Positions 56,005-64,000 of a DNA stretch of 64,000 nt are shown here, one piece after another (positions within the stretch are counted from its first letter, which is position 1; each line of letters starts with the position of its first letter). The notes under the pieces were generated by a model, which saw only the letters and a list, made by a program, of their open reading frames with translations, was not told where the DNA came from and did no database searches. Location: assembly GCA_009919275.1 (NCBI GenBank), contig RGCG01000001.1:1-64000 (forward strand), written 5' to 3'. Position numbers and translations under genes: made by a program. This DNA comes from Actinomycetota bacterium (GTDB lineage: Bacteria; Actinomycetota; Acidimicrobiia; Acidimicrobiales; Ilumatobacteraceae).

Positions 56005-57627
56005 TCAGGCGCGAATGTGGTCGCGCATCCGCTTGTTGATGAGATTCCGGCGTTCCTGTAGTTCGCGGTAGGTGAGTCTGTTCACGCTGGCTTCGAGGCC
56101 AAGGCTCGCCTTCACGCTGTCGAGGTTGACCTCGAATGCGTCGGGGTTGAATCCGAGTTCGCGACCGATGCGCTCGCCGTGCCGTTCGGCGAAGATCATG
56201 GAGATCGCGGCGACCTCGGCGAGGATGTCGAGATCGGGCGCCAGCCGCGCGATGGCGCCGTCGAGGAAGACCATGTTCTTCACGTAGAGCATCAGCTCTT
56301 TGGGCATGCTTGCGCCGTAGCCGAGCAGCGATTTCACGATGCGCTGCACTTCCTTCACGAGTTCCTCGCCGGAGAGTCCCGTTGGATCGATCGTGGGCTG
56401 ATCGAGACGCAGATCCTTGATCACCTGGTCGACATCGACATCGGCCGGCAGCGCGCCAAGATCTCGCAGCGCGGCGACCTGTCCCTTCACGTCGTTCGTC
56501 GTGGCGCCGAGCATGAGTCGCAGGAAGGCGATTCGGCGCGGTCCGGTCAGGCGGCCGACGATGCCGAAGTCGAGGAGTGCCGTGCGCCCGTCGGTCATCA
56601 CGAACAAGTTGCCACCATGGAGGTCGCCGTGGAAGATGCCTTCGATCATGGCGCCTTCCATGAAGGCGATCATTCCGGTGCGCACAATGTCTTCGGTGTC
56701 GATTCCCGCGGCCTTCATTCCCTCGACGTCGTCGAAGTTGAAGCCGTTGAGGCGCTCCATCACGAGCGTACGACGGGTCACCAACTTGGGGTGCGGGCGA
56801 GGAACGATGTAACGCTCTTGTTTAAGGTTGTGCAGCATCGCTGCGATGTCGATCATGTTCGAGGCTTCCATGCGGAAGTCGAGTTCTTCCACGATCGTCT
56901 CGGCGAACAGTTCAACAAGCGCCGGGGGGTTTGCCAAGGCGGCAATGGGAATGCGACCGATGAGGAACGGCGCGATCCACGACATGACGCGAAGGTCACG
57001 TCGCACGAGTTCACCGATGTCGGGGCGTTGTACCTTGACGACGACCGGCTCGCCGCTCACCAGCGTTGCTGCGTGCACCTGGGCGATAGACGCGGCGGCA
57101 AGGGGAGTTGAGTCGATGTGGAGGAAGACGTCGGTGAGGCGAGCACCGAGGTCGGATTCGATGGTGCGTTGCACGATTTCGAAGGATTCGGCGGGGACTT
57201 GGTCGCGGCAGCGTTTGAATTCGTTGACCAATTCCCCGGGAAAGAGACCCTCGCCACTCGAAATGATTTGAGCCAACTTGATGTAGGTCGGTCCGAGCGT
57301 TTCGACGGCGCGTCGCAAGCGCAGGGAAAGAACTGTGCGACTCTCCTCGGGCGTTGCGAATCGGCGAAGTTTCTTCTTCACCAACCACGGAACGAGCGCA
57401 CGACCGAGCACCACCACGACCGTGAGTAGGCGACCGATCGGGGGCACGCGGCCTGGCGTGGTGAGTCGGGGAATCTCGTTGCGCGCCTCGCGCCGCAGGA
57501 CCGCAGCGTGGTCCGCCCAAGCGATGTCATTGCGGTCGAGTTCCCACGGGCCGCGTTCCGAGAACGCGCCCCACGACAGGTCGGCGACGTTGTTGACGGG
57601 GCTTTGGGCCATTTCGACAGTTTGCAC
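56005..57627 (-). CDS. ABC1/AarF/UbiB-family atypical kinase
   Basis: LGPTYIKLAQIISS (KxGQ-like), PLAAASIAQVHAATLVSGEPVVVKVQRP, FHGDLHGGNLFVMTDGRTALLDFGIVGRLT. Confidence 0.92.
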   Translation of the reverse strand: MQTVEMAQSPVNNVADLSWGAFSERGPWELDRNDIAWADHAAVLRREARNEIPRLTTPGRVPPIGRLLTVVVVLGRALVPWLVKKKLRRFATPEESRTVLSLRLRRAVETLGPTYIKLAQIISSGEGLFPGELVNEFKRCRDQVPAESFEIVQRTIESDLGARLTDVFLHIDSTPLAAASIAQVHAATLVSGEPVVVKVQRPDIGELVRRDLRVMSWIAPFLIGRIPIAALANPPALVELFAETIVEELDFRMEASNMIDIAAMLHNLKQERYIVPRPHPKLVTRRTLVMERLNGFNFDDVEGMKAAGIDTEDIVRTGMIAFMEGAMIEGIFHGDLHGGNLFVMTDGRTALLDFGIVGRLTGPRRIAFLRLMLGATTNDVKGQVAALRDLGALPADVDVDQVIKDLRLDQPTIDPTGLSGEELVKEVQRIVKSLLGYGASMPKELMLYVKNMVFLDGAIARLAPDLDILAEVAAISMIFAERHGERIGRELGFNPDAFEVNLDSVKASLGLEASVNRLTYRELQERRNLINKRMRDHIRA

Positions 57628-57709
57628 GCCCTCCGTTGGCTTGCTCCCTTCGAGCCCGAAATTGCGGGTGTGACAAAGGGACTAGGTTGCCGAGTCTGGG
57701 GGTGCGACT

Positions 57710-59470
57710 GTGGGGCAAACCGGCCGTTATTACGTCACGGACACCGATCTCTCGGATCGGTTTCCCATCTACACGCGGGCGAACGTCGGTGAGGTGTTCC
57801 CGGACCCCGTGACTCCTTTGACGAGTGGTACGGGACTGTGGCGCGCCGAACGCGGCTGGCGCGCAGCGTGGGAACGGATGGGGGCGTTCGAGCTCGCCGA
57901 GTTTCCGGCCGACGCCTTTTGCCAACTCGGGGTCGTCGGTGGTTACTGCTACTTGAATGCGTCGCTCATCCGACTCTTCGGTGAGCGAGCGCCGGGTTTG
58001 TCATGGCAGGACATGGACGCGCAGTTCTTCGGTGCGCAGCCGGGAATTCCGCCCTACGTCGAGGCGCCGGGCGACGCGCGCCCCGATCTCACAGCGAAGA
58101 TCGGCACTACCTTCGCCTCGATTCTGGCCTTCTCGTCGGTCGATCAGTTGAGCGAGATCTCCGATCACAAGTCCCGAACCATCGCACTTCGGCGATCTCG
58201 TCCCGAGCTGACGACGTTGAATGACTCCGAGCTGTGGGCCCGCTATCTCGAACTCATCAGCTGGCACGAGTGGTTGTTTTCACAGCACATCTACACCACC
58301 TACATGGCGACGGTCCCTGTGGGAATGATCTCCGCCATCGCAACCGCGGTCGGTCGGCCCGATCTCATCATGCCCCTCATATCGGGATTCGGTGATGTCG
58401 ACTCGGCGGAGCCGAGCCACGCGATGTGGGCCATGGGCCGACTCGTCGCGAATTCGGCGAGATTGAGCGCGGCTTTCGATGCGGGCACGTCCGGGCTACT
58501 CGAGAGATTGAAGTCAGACGGTTCGTCGGAGGTCCAGCAGTTCGTCGCAATGTTCGACGACTTCGTCATGAACTTTGGCTCGCGCGGACCGAATGAGTGG
58601 GAAGCACGATCACCAACATGGGAGACGCGACCCGAACTCGCCCTCTCCGCAATCGAACGCATGCGCCTCGCGCCATCGGCCGCGGATCCAGCCACGCACA
58701 GCGTCGACCGCGCACGCGAACGGGCCGCGGCGGCCGAAACTCTGCTCGCAATGGTGGAAGGCGACGTCGCGGTGCATGGTCAGTTGGCAGTGGCGATCTC
58801 TGCATCACAGGCATGGATTCCGGCGCGCGAACGGACGAAGACGAACAACATCAGGTTGATCCACGAATGTCGCATGCCGATGCGCGAGATCGGCCGTCGC
58901 ATGGTTGTCAAAGGATTTTTTGATGAAGTCGAGGATTTTGGCTTCATCCAGGCCGACGAGATGGAGGGGTTGATCGCGGCGAAGCACACCGATGCAGAGT
59001 CGTGGCGATCGATCGTGCGCGAACGGCGCGCAACGTACGAGTCGCTCGCTGCAAGAACTCCCGAGTTCGTTTTCGTCGGTACACCCGCGAGCCCGGACAC
59101 CTGGGAAAGCCGGTCGGCAACGACGGTCGTGCGTCTCGGTGTGGGCGAGGGGCTGCAGGGCATGCCGGGTTGTCCGGGGGTCGCTACCGGCAGGGCGCGC
59201 GTCGTTCTCGACTCGAACGATCCGACGGCTCTCGACCCCGGCGACATCCTGATCGCCCCCATCACCGACCCGTCGTGGACTCCGCTCTTCGTGCCGGCCG
59301 CCGCGGTCGTGGTCGACGTCGGTGCGCCGCTCAGCCACGCAATCATCGTCAGCCGTGAACTTGGCATTCCGTGCGTCATCTCCGCCACCGATGCAACGCG
59401 GCGAATTCCCGACGGTGCTCTCCTCGAGGTGAACGGGTCGACCGGAGTGGTTACAGTTCTCGCCGAATAG
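57710..59470 (+). CDS. PEP-utilizing enzyme mobile-domain protein lacking ATP-grasp (paralog A)
   Basis: FPIYTRANVGEVFPDPVTPL; C-terminal MPGCPGVATGRARVVLDSNDPTALDPGDILIAPITDPSWTPLFVPAAAVVVDVGAPLSHAIIVSRELGIPCVISATDATRRIPDGALLEVNGSTGVVTVL. Confidence 0.9.
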   Translation: MGQTGRYYVTDTDLSDRFPIYTRANVGEVFPDPVTPLTSGTGLWRAERGWRAAWERMGAFELAEFPADAFCQLGVVGGYCYLNASLIRLFGERAPGLSWQDMDAQFFGAQPGIPPYVEAPGDARPDLTAKIGTTFASILAFSSVDQLSEISDHKSRTIALRRSRPELTTLNDSELWARYLELISWHEWLFSQHIYTTYMATVPVGMISAIATAVGRPDLIMPLISGFGDVDSAEPSHAMWAMGRLVANSARLSAAFDAGTSGLLERLKSDGSSEVQQFVAMFDDFVMNFGSRGPNEWEARSPTWETRPELALSAIERMRLAPSAADPATHSVDRARERAAAAETLLAMVEGDVAVHGQLAVAISASQAWIPARERTKTNNIRLIHECRMPMREIGRRMVVKGFFDEVEDFGFIQADEMEGLIAAKHTDAESWRSIVRERRATYESLAARTPEFVFVGTPASPDTWESRSATTVVRLGVGEGLQGMPGCPGVATGRARVVLDSNDPTALDPGDILIAPITDPSWTPLFVPAAAVVVDVGAPLSHAIIVSRELGIPCVISATDATRRIPDGALLEVNGSTGVVTVLAE

Positions 59471-59494
59471 CCCCCGACACGTCACGGAGCCCCC

Positions 59495-61138
59495 ATGTCG
59501 CACTGGATCACCGACACACGCGCAAGCAAGCGCTTTCCCGTCTACACGCGTTCGAACGCGAGCGACGTTCTCCCCGACCCGATCAGTCCGCTCGGCGCAA
59601 GTCTTGCGTTCATCCCCGGAACGATGGAGGGCTGGCGCGACGGCAACGTGCGCAACGGGTCGGTGCTCGAGGGCGAGGTGCACGCCGAGGGATTCAACCC
59701 CGTGTGCGGTTTCTTCAACGGCTTTTTCTACGTGAACGCTTCGGTTGTGCGTCTGTTCGGTGTACGCGCCGGTGTCGGAGCCGAGCCGATCGACCTCGCT
59801 TTCTTCGGCACACGTCCCGATACTCCGCCGTACGTTCCGCACCCCGACGATCCGAACGAAACAGTCGCAAAGCAACTCACCGACCGTGCCAACTGGGCAT
59901 TGACGATCTCCGAGTATCCCGAACTCGAGGAGTCGAAGCGCGTCGCGAAGGAGATTCGCGCGAAGCGCCCAAATCTTGCCGAGGCAACCGACGCCGCACT
60001 CATCGAGTACGCGCGCGCGCTCATTCCCGTGCACCGTCGGATGTTCGACGACCACGTCATGACATCGACCAACACCGCAACCGGCCCGACGGTGCTCGGC
60101 CAGATCGTGCCCGATCTGCTCGTGCGCATCATTGCGGGAGCAGGCGACGTCGACTCTGCTGCGCCGAGCCATGCAATGTGGGCTCTGTCTCGCCTTCCCC
60201 AGAATTCTCCCGAGTTCCAGCAGGGCTTCGAGGACTTCCTCTACGAGTTCGGTTCGCGTGGTCCGAATGAATGGGACCTCTATTCCGACGTATGGGAAAC
60301 CAAGCCCGCCCTCGCGCTCGCCCTCATCGACGCGATGCGTCAGGTCGGCCCCGATGGTGACCCCGCCAAGGCCGCTGCTCGCACCGTTGCCGACTCCGCC
60401 GCCGCTCTCGCGACGGCCCTCGAGCGCGTAAAGGGCAACGACGAAGCCACGACCATGGTCAACCTTGCCGCCGCATCGGGACGTCGATTCAACGCCTGGC
60501 GCGAGCGCAGCAAGACCAACTGCATTCGCGTGATGAACGAGGCGCGCGTCGCGATGCGTGAACTCGGACGTCGTCACGCCGCAACCGGGGCACTCGCGCA
60601 CGAAAGGCAGGTCTTCATGCTGTTGAACGACGAGCTCGATGCGTTCATTGCCGACCCCAAGTCGTTCACTGCAAAGCTTGCCGAGCGCGAGACGCAGTGG
60701 CGCTCCCTGTGGGAACTCGAGACTCCGTACTTCGTCGAAGGCGACAAGCGCGTGCCCGAAGTCGAGGATTTGCCAAAGCGGACCGAAGTCAAGGTTGACC
60801 GCGCGCAGAAGGGTGATGTCCTGCAGGGCAATGCCGGCTGCTCGGGTGTCGCGCGCGGTCGTGCACGGGTCATCCTCGACCCGGCCGATCCGTCGGCACT
60901 CGAAGAAGGCGACATTCTCATCGCGCCAAACACCGACCCGTCATGGACGCCGCTTTTCATTCCCGCGGGCGGCGTCGTGGTCGACGTCGGCGCGCTCAAC
61001 AGTCACTCCATCATCGTCAGCCGGGAACTGGGAATTCCGTGCGTCGTGTCGGTTGTCAACGCGACGCGACGCATTCCCGACGGTGCCACCATCGAAGTGA
61101 ACGGCGACCTCGGTACCGTCACGATCCTCGAGAGCTGA
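59495..61138 (+). CDS. PEP-utilizing enzyme mobile-domain protein lacking ATP-grasp (paralog B)
   Basis: FPVYTRSNASDVLPDPISPLG; GDVDSAAPSHAMWALSRL and FGSRGPNEWD shared with paralog A; NAGCSGVARGRARVIL...VDVGALNSHSIIVSRELGIPCVVS. Confidence 0.9.
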   Translation: MSHWITDTRASKRFPVYTRSNASDVLPDPISPLGASLAFIPGTMEGWRDGNVRNGSVLEGEVHAEGFNPVCGFFNGFFYVNASVVRLFGVRAGVGAEPIDLAFFGTRPDTPPYVPHPDDPNETVAKQLTDRANWALTISEYPELEESKRVAKEIRAKRPNLAEATDAALIEYARALIPVHRRMFDDHVMTSTNTATGPTVLGQIVPDLLVRIIAGAGDVDSAAPSHAMWALSRLPQNSPEFQQGFEDFLYEFGSRGPNEWDLYSDVWETKPALALALIDAMRQVGPDGDPAKAAARTVADSAAALATALERVKGNDEATTMVNLAAASGRRFNAWRERSKTNCIRVMNEARVAMRELGRRHAATGALAHERQVFMLLNDELDAFIADPKSFTAKLAERETQWRSLWELETPYFVEGDKRVPEVEDLPKRTEVKVDRAQKGDVLQGNAGCSGVARGRARVILDPADPSALEEGDILIAPNTDPSWTPLFIPAGGVVVDVGALNSHSIIVSRELGIPCVVSVVNATRRIPDGATIEVNGDLGTVTILES

Positions 61139-61145
61139 ACGGGCG

Positions 61146-62297
61146 ATGTCGCGGGGAGGGCCGCTCGCCGGGATTCGGGTCGTCGAATTGGGTGTGTGGG
61201 TTGCCGGACCTGCATGCGCAGGCGTACTTGCCGATTGGGGGGCCGAGGTCATCAAGGTGGAGCCACCGGCGGGTGACCCCCAACGCAACATCTTCGGTGC
61301 GCTCGGGCAAAACGATCAACCCGCGGTTCCGCCGTTCGAAATCGACAACCGTGGCAAGAAGTCGGTGGTCATCGACCTCCAGACCTCCGATGGTCGCGAC
61401 CGGATGCGTGCACTCCTCGCAACTGCCGATGCCTTCGTCACGAACGTACGACTCGCGGCGCTGGCGCGCCTCGGCCTCGACCCCGACACGGTGAGGGCTG
61501 CCTTTCCGAAGATCGTCTACGGCATCATCACCGGTTACGGACTCGAAGGCCCCGATGCGCACCGGCCGGGCTACGACATTGGTGGTTACTGGGCACGATC
61601 GGGCCTGGCGCACACCCTGGTACCGCCGGGCGCGAATCCGCCGGCGAACCGCAGTGGACAGGGTGATCACGTCACCGGCATGTCGTTGGTGGCCGGGGTG
61701 TCCGCCGCATTGTTCGATGCGCAGCGAACGGGGGAGGGTCGCCTCGTGTCGACGAGTCTGCTGCGCAACGGTATGTACAACATCGGCTGGGACATCGGCA
61801 TCCAGCTGCGTTTCGGCAAGCGCGAGAGCACGCGTCCACGCGAGAACGGACGCGCTCCGCTCATGCTCAATTATTTCGCCGGCGATGGCAAGGCGTTTTG
61901 GATGTTGGCACTCGAGGGCGATCGTCACTGGCCGGCGCTCGTTGCCGCAGTCGACTCCGACAGGCTGCGGGTACCGCAGTTCGACACCGCAAAGTTGCGA
62001 CTCGCGAACAACACCGAACTCATCGCGACGCTCGACGAACTCTTCGCCGAGCGACCGATGGTCGACTGGGTCGAGCGCTTCGACCGCCACGATGTTTGGT
62101 GGGCGCCGATCAACTCGATTCCCGACGTCATCGTGGATCCCCAGGCGCGGGCGGCCGGCGCATTCGTTCCTATGTCGCCCCGTGATGGCGAGGAACCCTA
62201 CGAAGCGGTCAACAACCCCGTCGACTTCGACGGCTACGCATTGCGTCCAGGTCCCGTGCCGCGGCTCGGCGAACACACCGCCGACTACATCTCCTAG
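61146..62297 (+). CDS. CaiB/BaiF family CoA-transferase
   Basis: LAGIRVVELGVWVAGPACAGVLADWGAEVIKVEPPAGDP, GYDIGGYWARSG (catalytic Asp), VSTSLLRNGMYNIGWDI. Confidence 0.93.
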   Translation: MSRGGPLAGIRVVELGVWVAGPACAGVLADWGAEVIKVEPPAGDPQRNIFGALGQNDQPAVPPFEIDNRGKKSVVIDLQTSDGRDRMRALLATADAFVTNVRLAALARLGLDPDTVRAAFPKIVYGIITGYGLEGPDAHRPGYDIGGYWARSGLAHTLVPPGANPPANRSGQGDHVTGMSLVAGVSAALFDAQRTGEGRLVSTSLLRNGMYNIGWDIGIQLRFGKRESTRPRENGRAPLMLNYFAGDGKAFWMLALEGDRHWPALVAAVDSDRLRVPQFDTAKLRLANNTELIATLDELFAERPMVDWVERFDRHDVWWAPINSIPDVIVDPQARAAGAFVPMSPRDGEEPYEAVNNPVDFDGYALRPGPVPRLGEHTADYIS

Positions 62298-62312
62298 TCG
62301 CAGCGAGCCTCG

Positions 62313-63089
62313 TCAGTTGTCGTTGTCCCAAAGAGCCTTCATCACCGGGTCGGCGAGTTCCGGCCGACAGATGAGAAGGTCGGGCAGCCAAGTGTCGCGT
62401 TGGTTGTACACGAGTGGGGAGCCGTCGATGCGGCTCGTGTGAAGGCCCGCGGCACGCGCAACGGCAACGGGCGCAGCCGAATCCCACTGGTGCTGACCGC
62501 CATCGTGGACGTAAATGTCGGCCTCGCCCAGAACCACCGCCATTGCCTTCGCTCCGGCCGACCCCAAGCGAATTGCATCGCAGTCGATTGCGTTGGCGAC
62601 GAGAATCGCCGAATACGGCGCACGATTGCGTGACGTGATGAGACGTACCTTGCGGTCGGGTTTCGGCGTCAGTGTGGGTTTGGAATCGGGATGCGTGTCG
62701 AGCGTGACGCCGAGTGCCGGCAAGGCGACTGCACCGGCAACCAAATCCCCCCGCTCCCACAACGCGACGTGGATCGCCCAGTCGGAGCGGCCCCGTTCAC
62801 CGTATTCATTCGTACCGTCGAGCGGGTCGATGATCCACACGCGGTCGGCCGAGAGTCGCTTGTGGTTGTCGGCACCTTCTTCCGACAAGACGGCGTCGTT
62901 CGGTCGGTGCTCGGCGAGTGCGTCCATGAGGTAGCGGTGGCCCGCAGCGTCGCCGGCATCCATCACGTGCCATGGCGAGGAGTTCTCGGCAAACAGCTGG
63001 GTGCGAAGCGCGTGCAGGCGTTCACCCGCCTCGCGGGCCAAGTGGGAGGCAAGTTTGTGGTCGTCGGCGACCACGGCGGGATCGATCAC
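62313..63089 (-). CDS. inositol monophosphatase-family protein, CysQ-like 3'(2'),5'-bisphosphate nucleotidase
   Basis: DAVLSEEGADNHKRL, VWIIDPLDGTNEYGERGRSDWAIHVALWE, QHQWDSAAPVAVARAAG. Confidence 0.88.
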   Translation of the reverse strand: MIDPAVVADDHKLASHLAREAGERLHALRTQLFAENSSPWHVMDAGDAAGHRYLMDALAEHRPNDAVLSEEGADNHKRLSADRVWIIDPLDGTNEYGERGRSDWAIHVALWERGDLVAGAVALPALGVTLDTHPDSKPTLTPKPDRKVRLITSRNRAPYSAILVANAIDCDAIRLGSAGAKAMAVVLGEADIYVHDGGQHQWDSAAPVAVARAAGLHTSRIDGSPLVYNQRDTWLPDLLICRPELADPVMKALWDNDN

Positions 63090-63405
63090 GAGGATTGTCT
63101 TCCGAGTTCCACGGCACGGCGGACGATGTCGCGGAGAGCGTCCTCGTTACCGCCTCGTTGGATTTCGGTCTCGATGAGTGATTCGAGCTTCTCTGCGGCG
63201 ACGTCGTTGAATGCACCGATGCGCTGACGCGACGCAACCGTTGAGGCGATGATGAGAACGATTGCAGCAAGAGTCGTGGTGAGCCCGATTGTGACGACCC
63301 AGCCCTCGTTGTTGCCGTTGATCGACGAGACGATGATGCCCGCAATGCCGCACACGAAGACAACGGCACACAGCCATCGAATGACGCGGAGGCTGGTTGG
63401 CGCGG

Positions 63406-63409
<4 letters not shown>
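63086..63409 (-). CDS. small membrane protein, hypothetical
   Basis: [57 protein letters not shown]...; two TM segments; ATGA-type overlaps with both neighbours. Confidence 0.7.

Positions 63410-64000
<591 letters not shown>

Noticed and set aside
58805-60601. 598-aa minus-strand ORF antisense to the two PEP-utilizer genes
   Set aside because: No domain, low-complexity His/Arg/Val composition, fully antisense to two conserved genes.

Overview
GC-rich, gene-dense chromosomal window from an actinobacterium. An Acidimicrobiia-like lineage is inferred from NucS, mycothiol S-conjugate amidase, F420/LLM oxidoreductases, actinobacterial-type DapD and AccA3-type carboxylase; it was not verified. About 60 protein genes, mostly core and lipid metabolism: leuB-ilvE-cimA branched-chain synthesis, greA, dapD-lysS, a biotin carboxylase alpha subunit divergent from birA, lpdA-like reductase, LCP protein, GGDEF-EAL protein, mca, nudC, a fatty-acid/acyl-CoA cluster at about 30-41 kb, a Zn/Mn ABC transporter, larE, nucS, two ABC1/AarF kinases, a tandem pair of ATP-grasp-less PEP-utilizer proteins, a CaiB-type CoA-transferase, cysQ-like phosphatase and a truncated ettA at the right edge. 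I saw no rRNA, tRNA, CRISPR array, prophage or transposase. The most interesting signals are: (1) a 23-codon leader ORF (MSTARTVSALGSFGVVAAVIIIP) followed by a hairpin and a rho-independent terminator directly upstream of citramalate synthase, an apparent Ile/Val attenuator; (2) a cimA 3' region in which the conserved C-terminal segment sits in the +1 frame and an intervening conserved block seems missing; (3) an EamA transporter gene bracketed by 52-bp inverted repeats (46/52 identical) that abut both neighbouring stop codons; (4) a tandem pair of PEP-utilizer (swivelling His domain) proteins with no ATP-grasp domain; (5) an S51-peptidase-like domain fused to a CysRS C-terminal-like domain; (6) a geranylgeranyl-reductase-family gene with an apparent in-frame internal deletion; (7) a terminator-like hairpin immediately 5' of greA.
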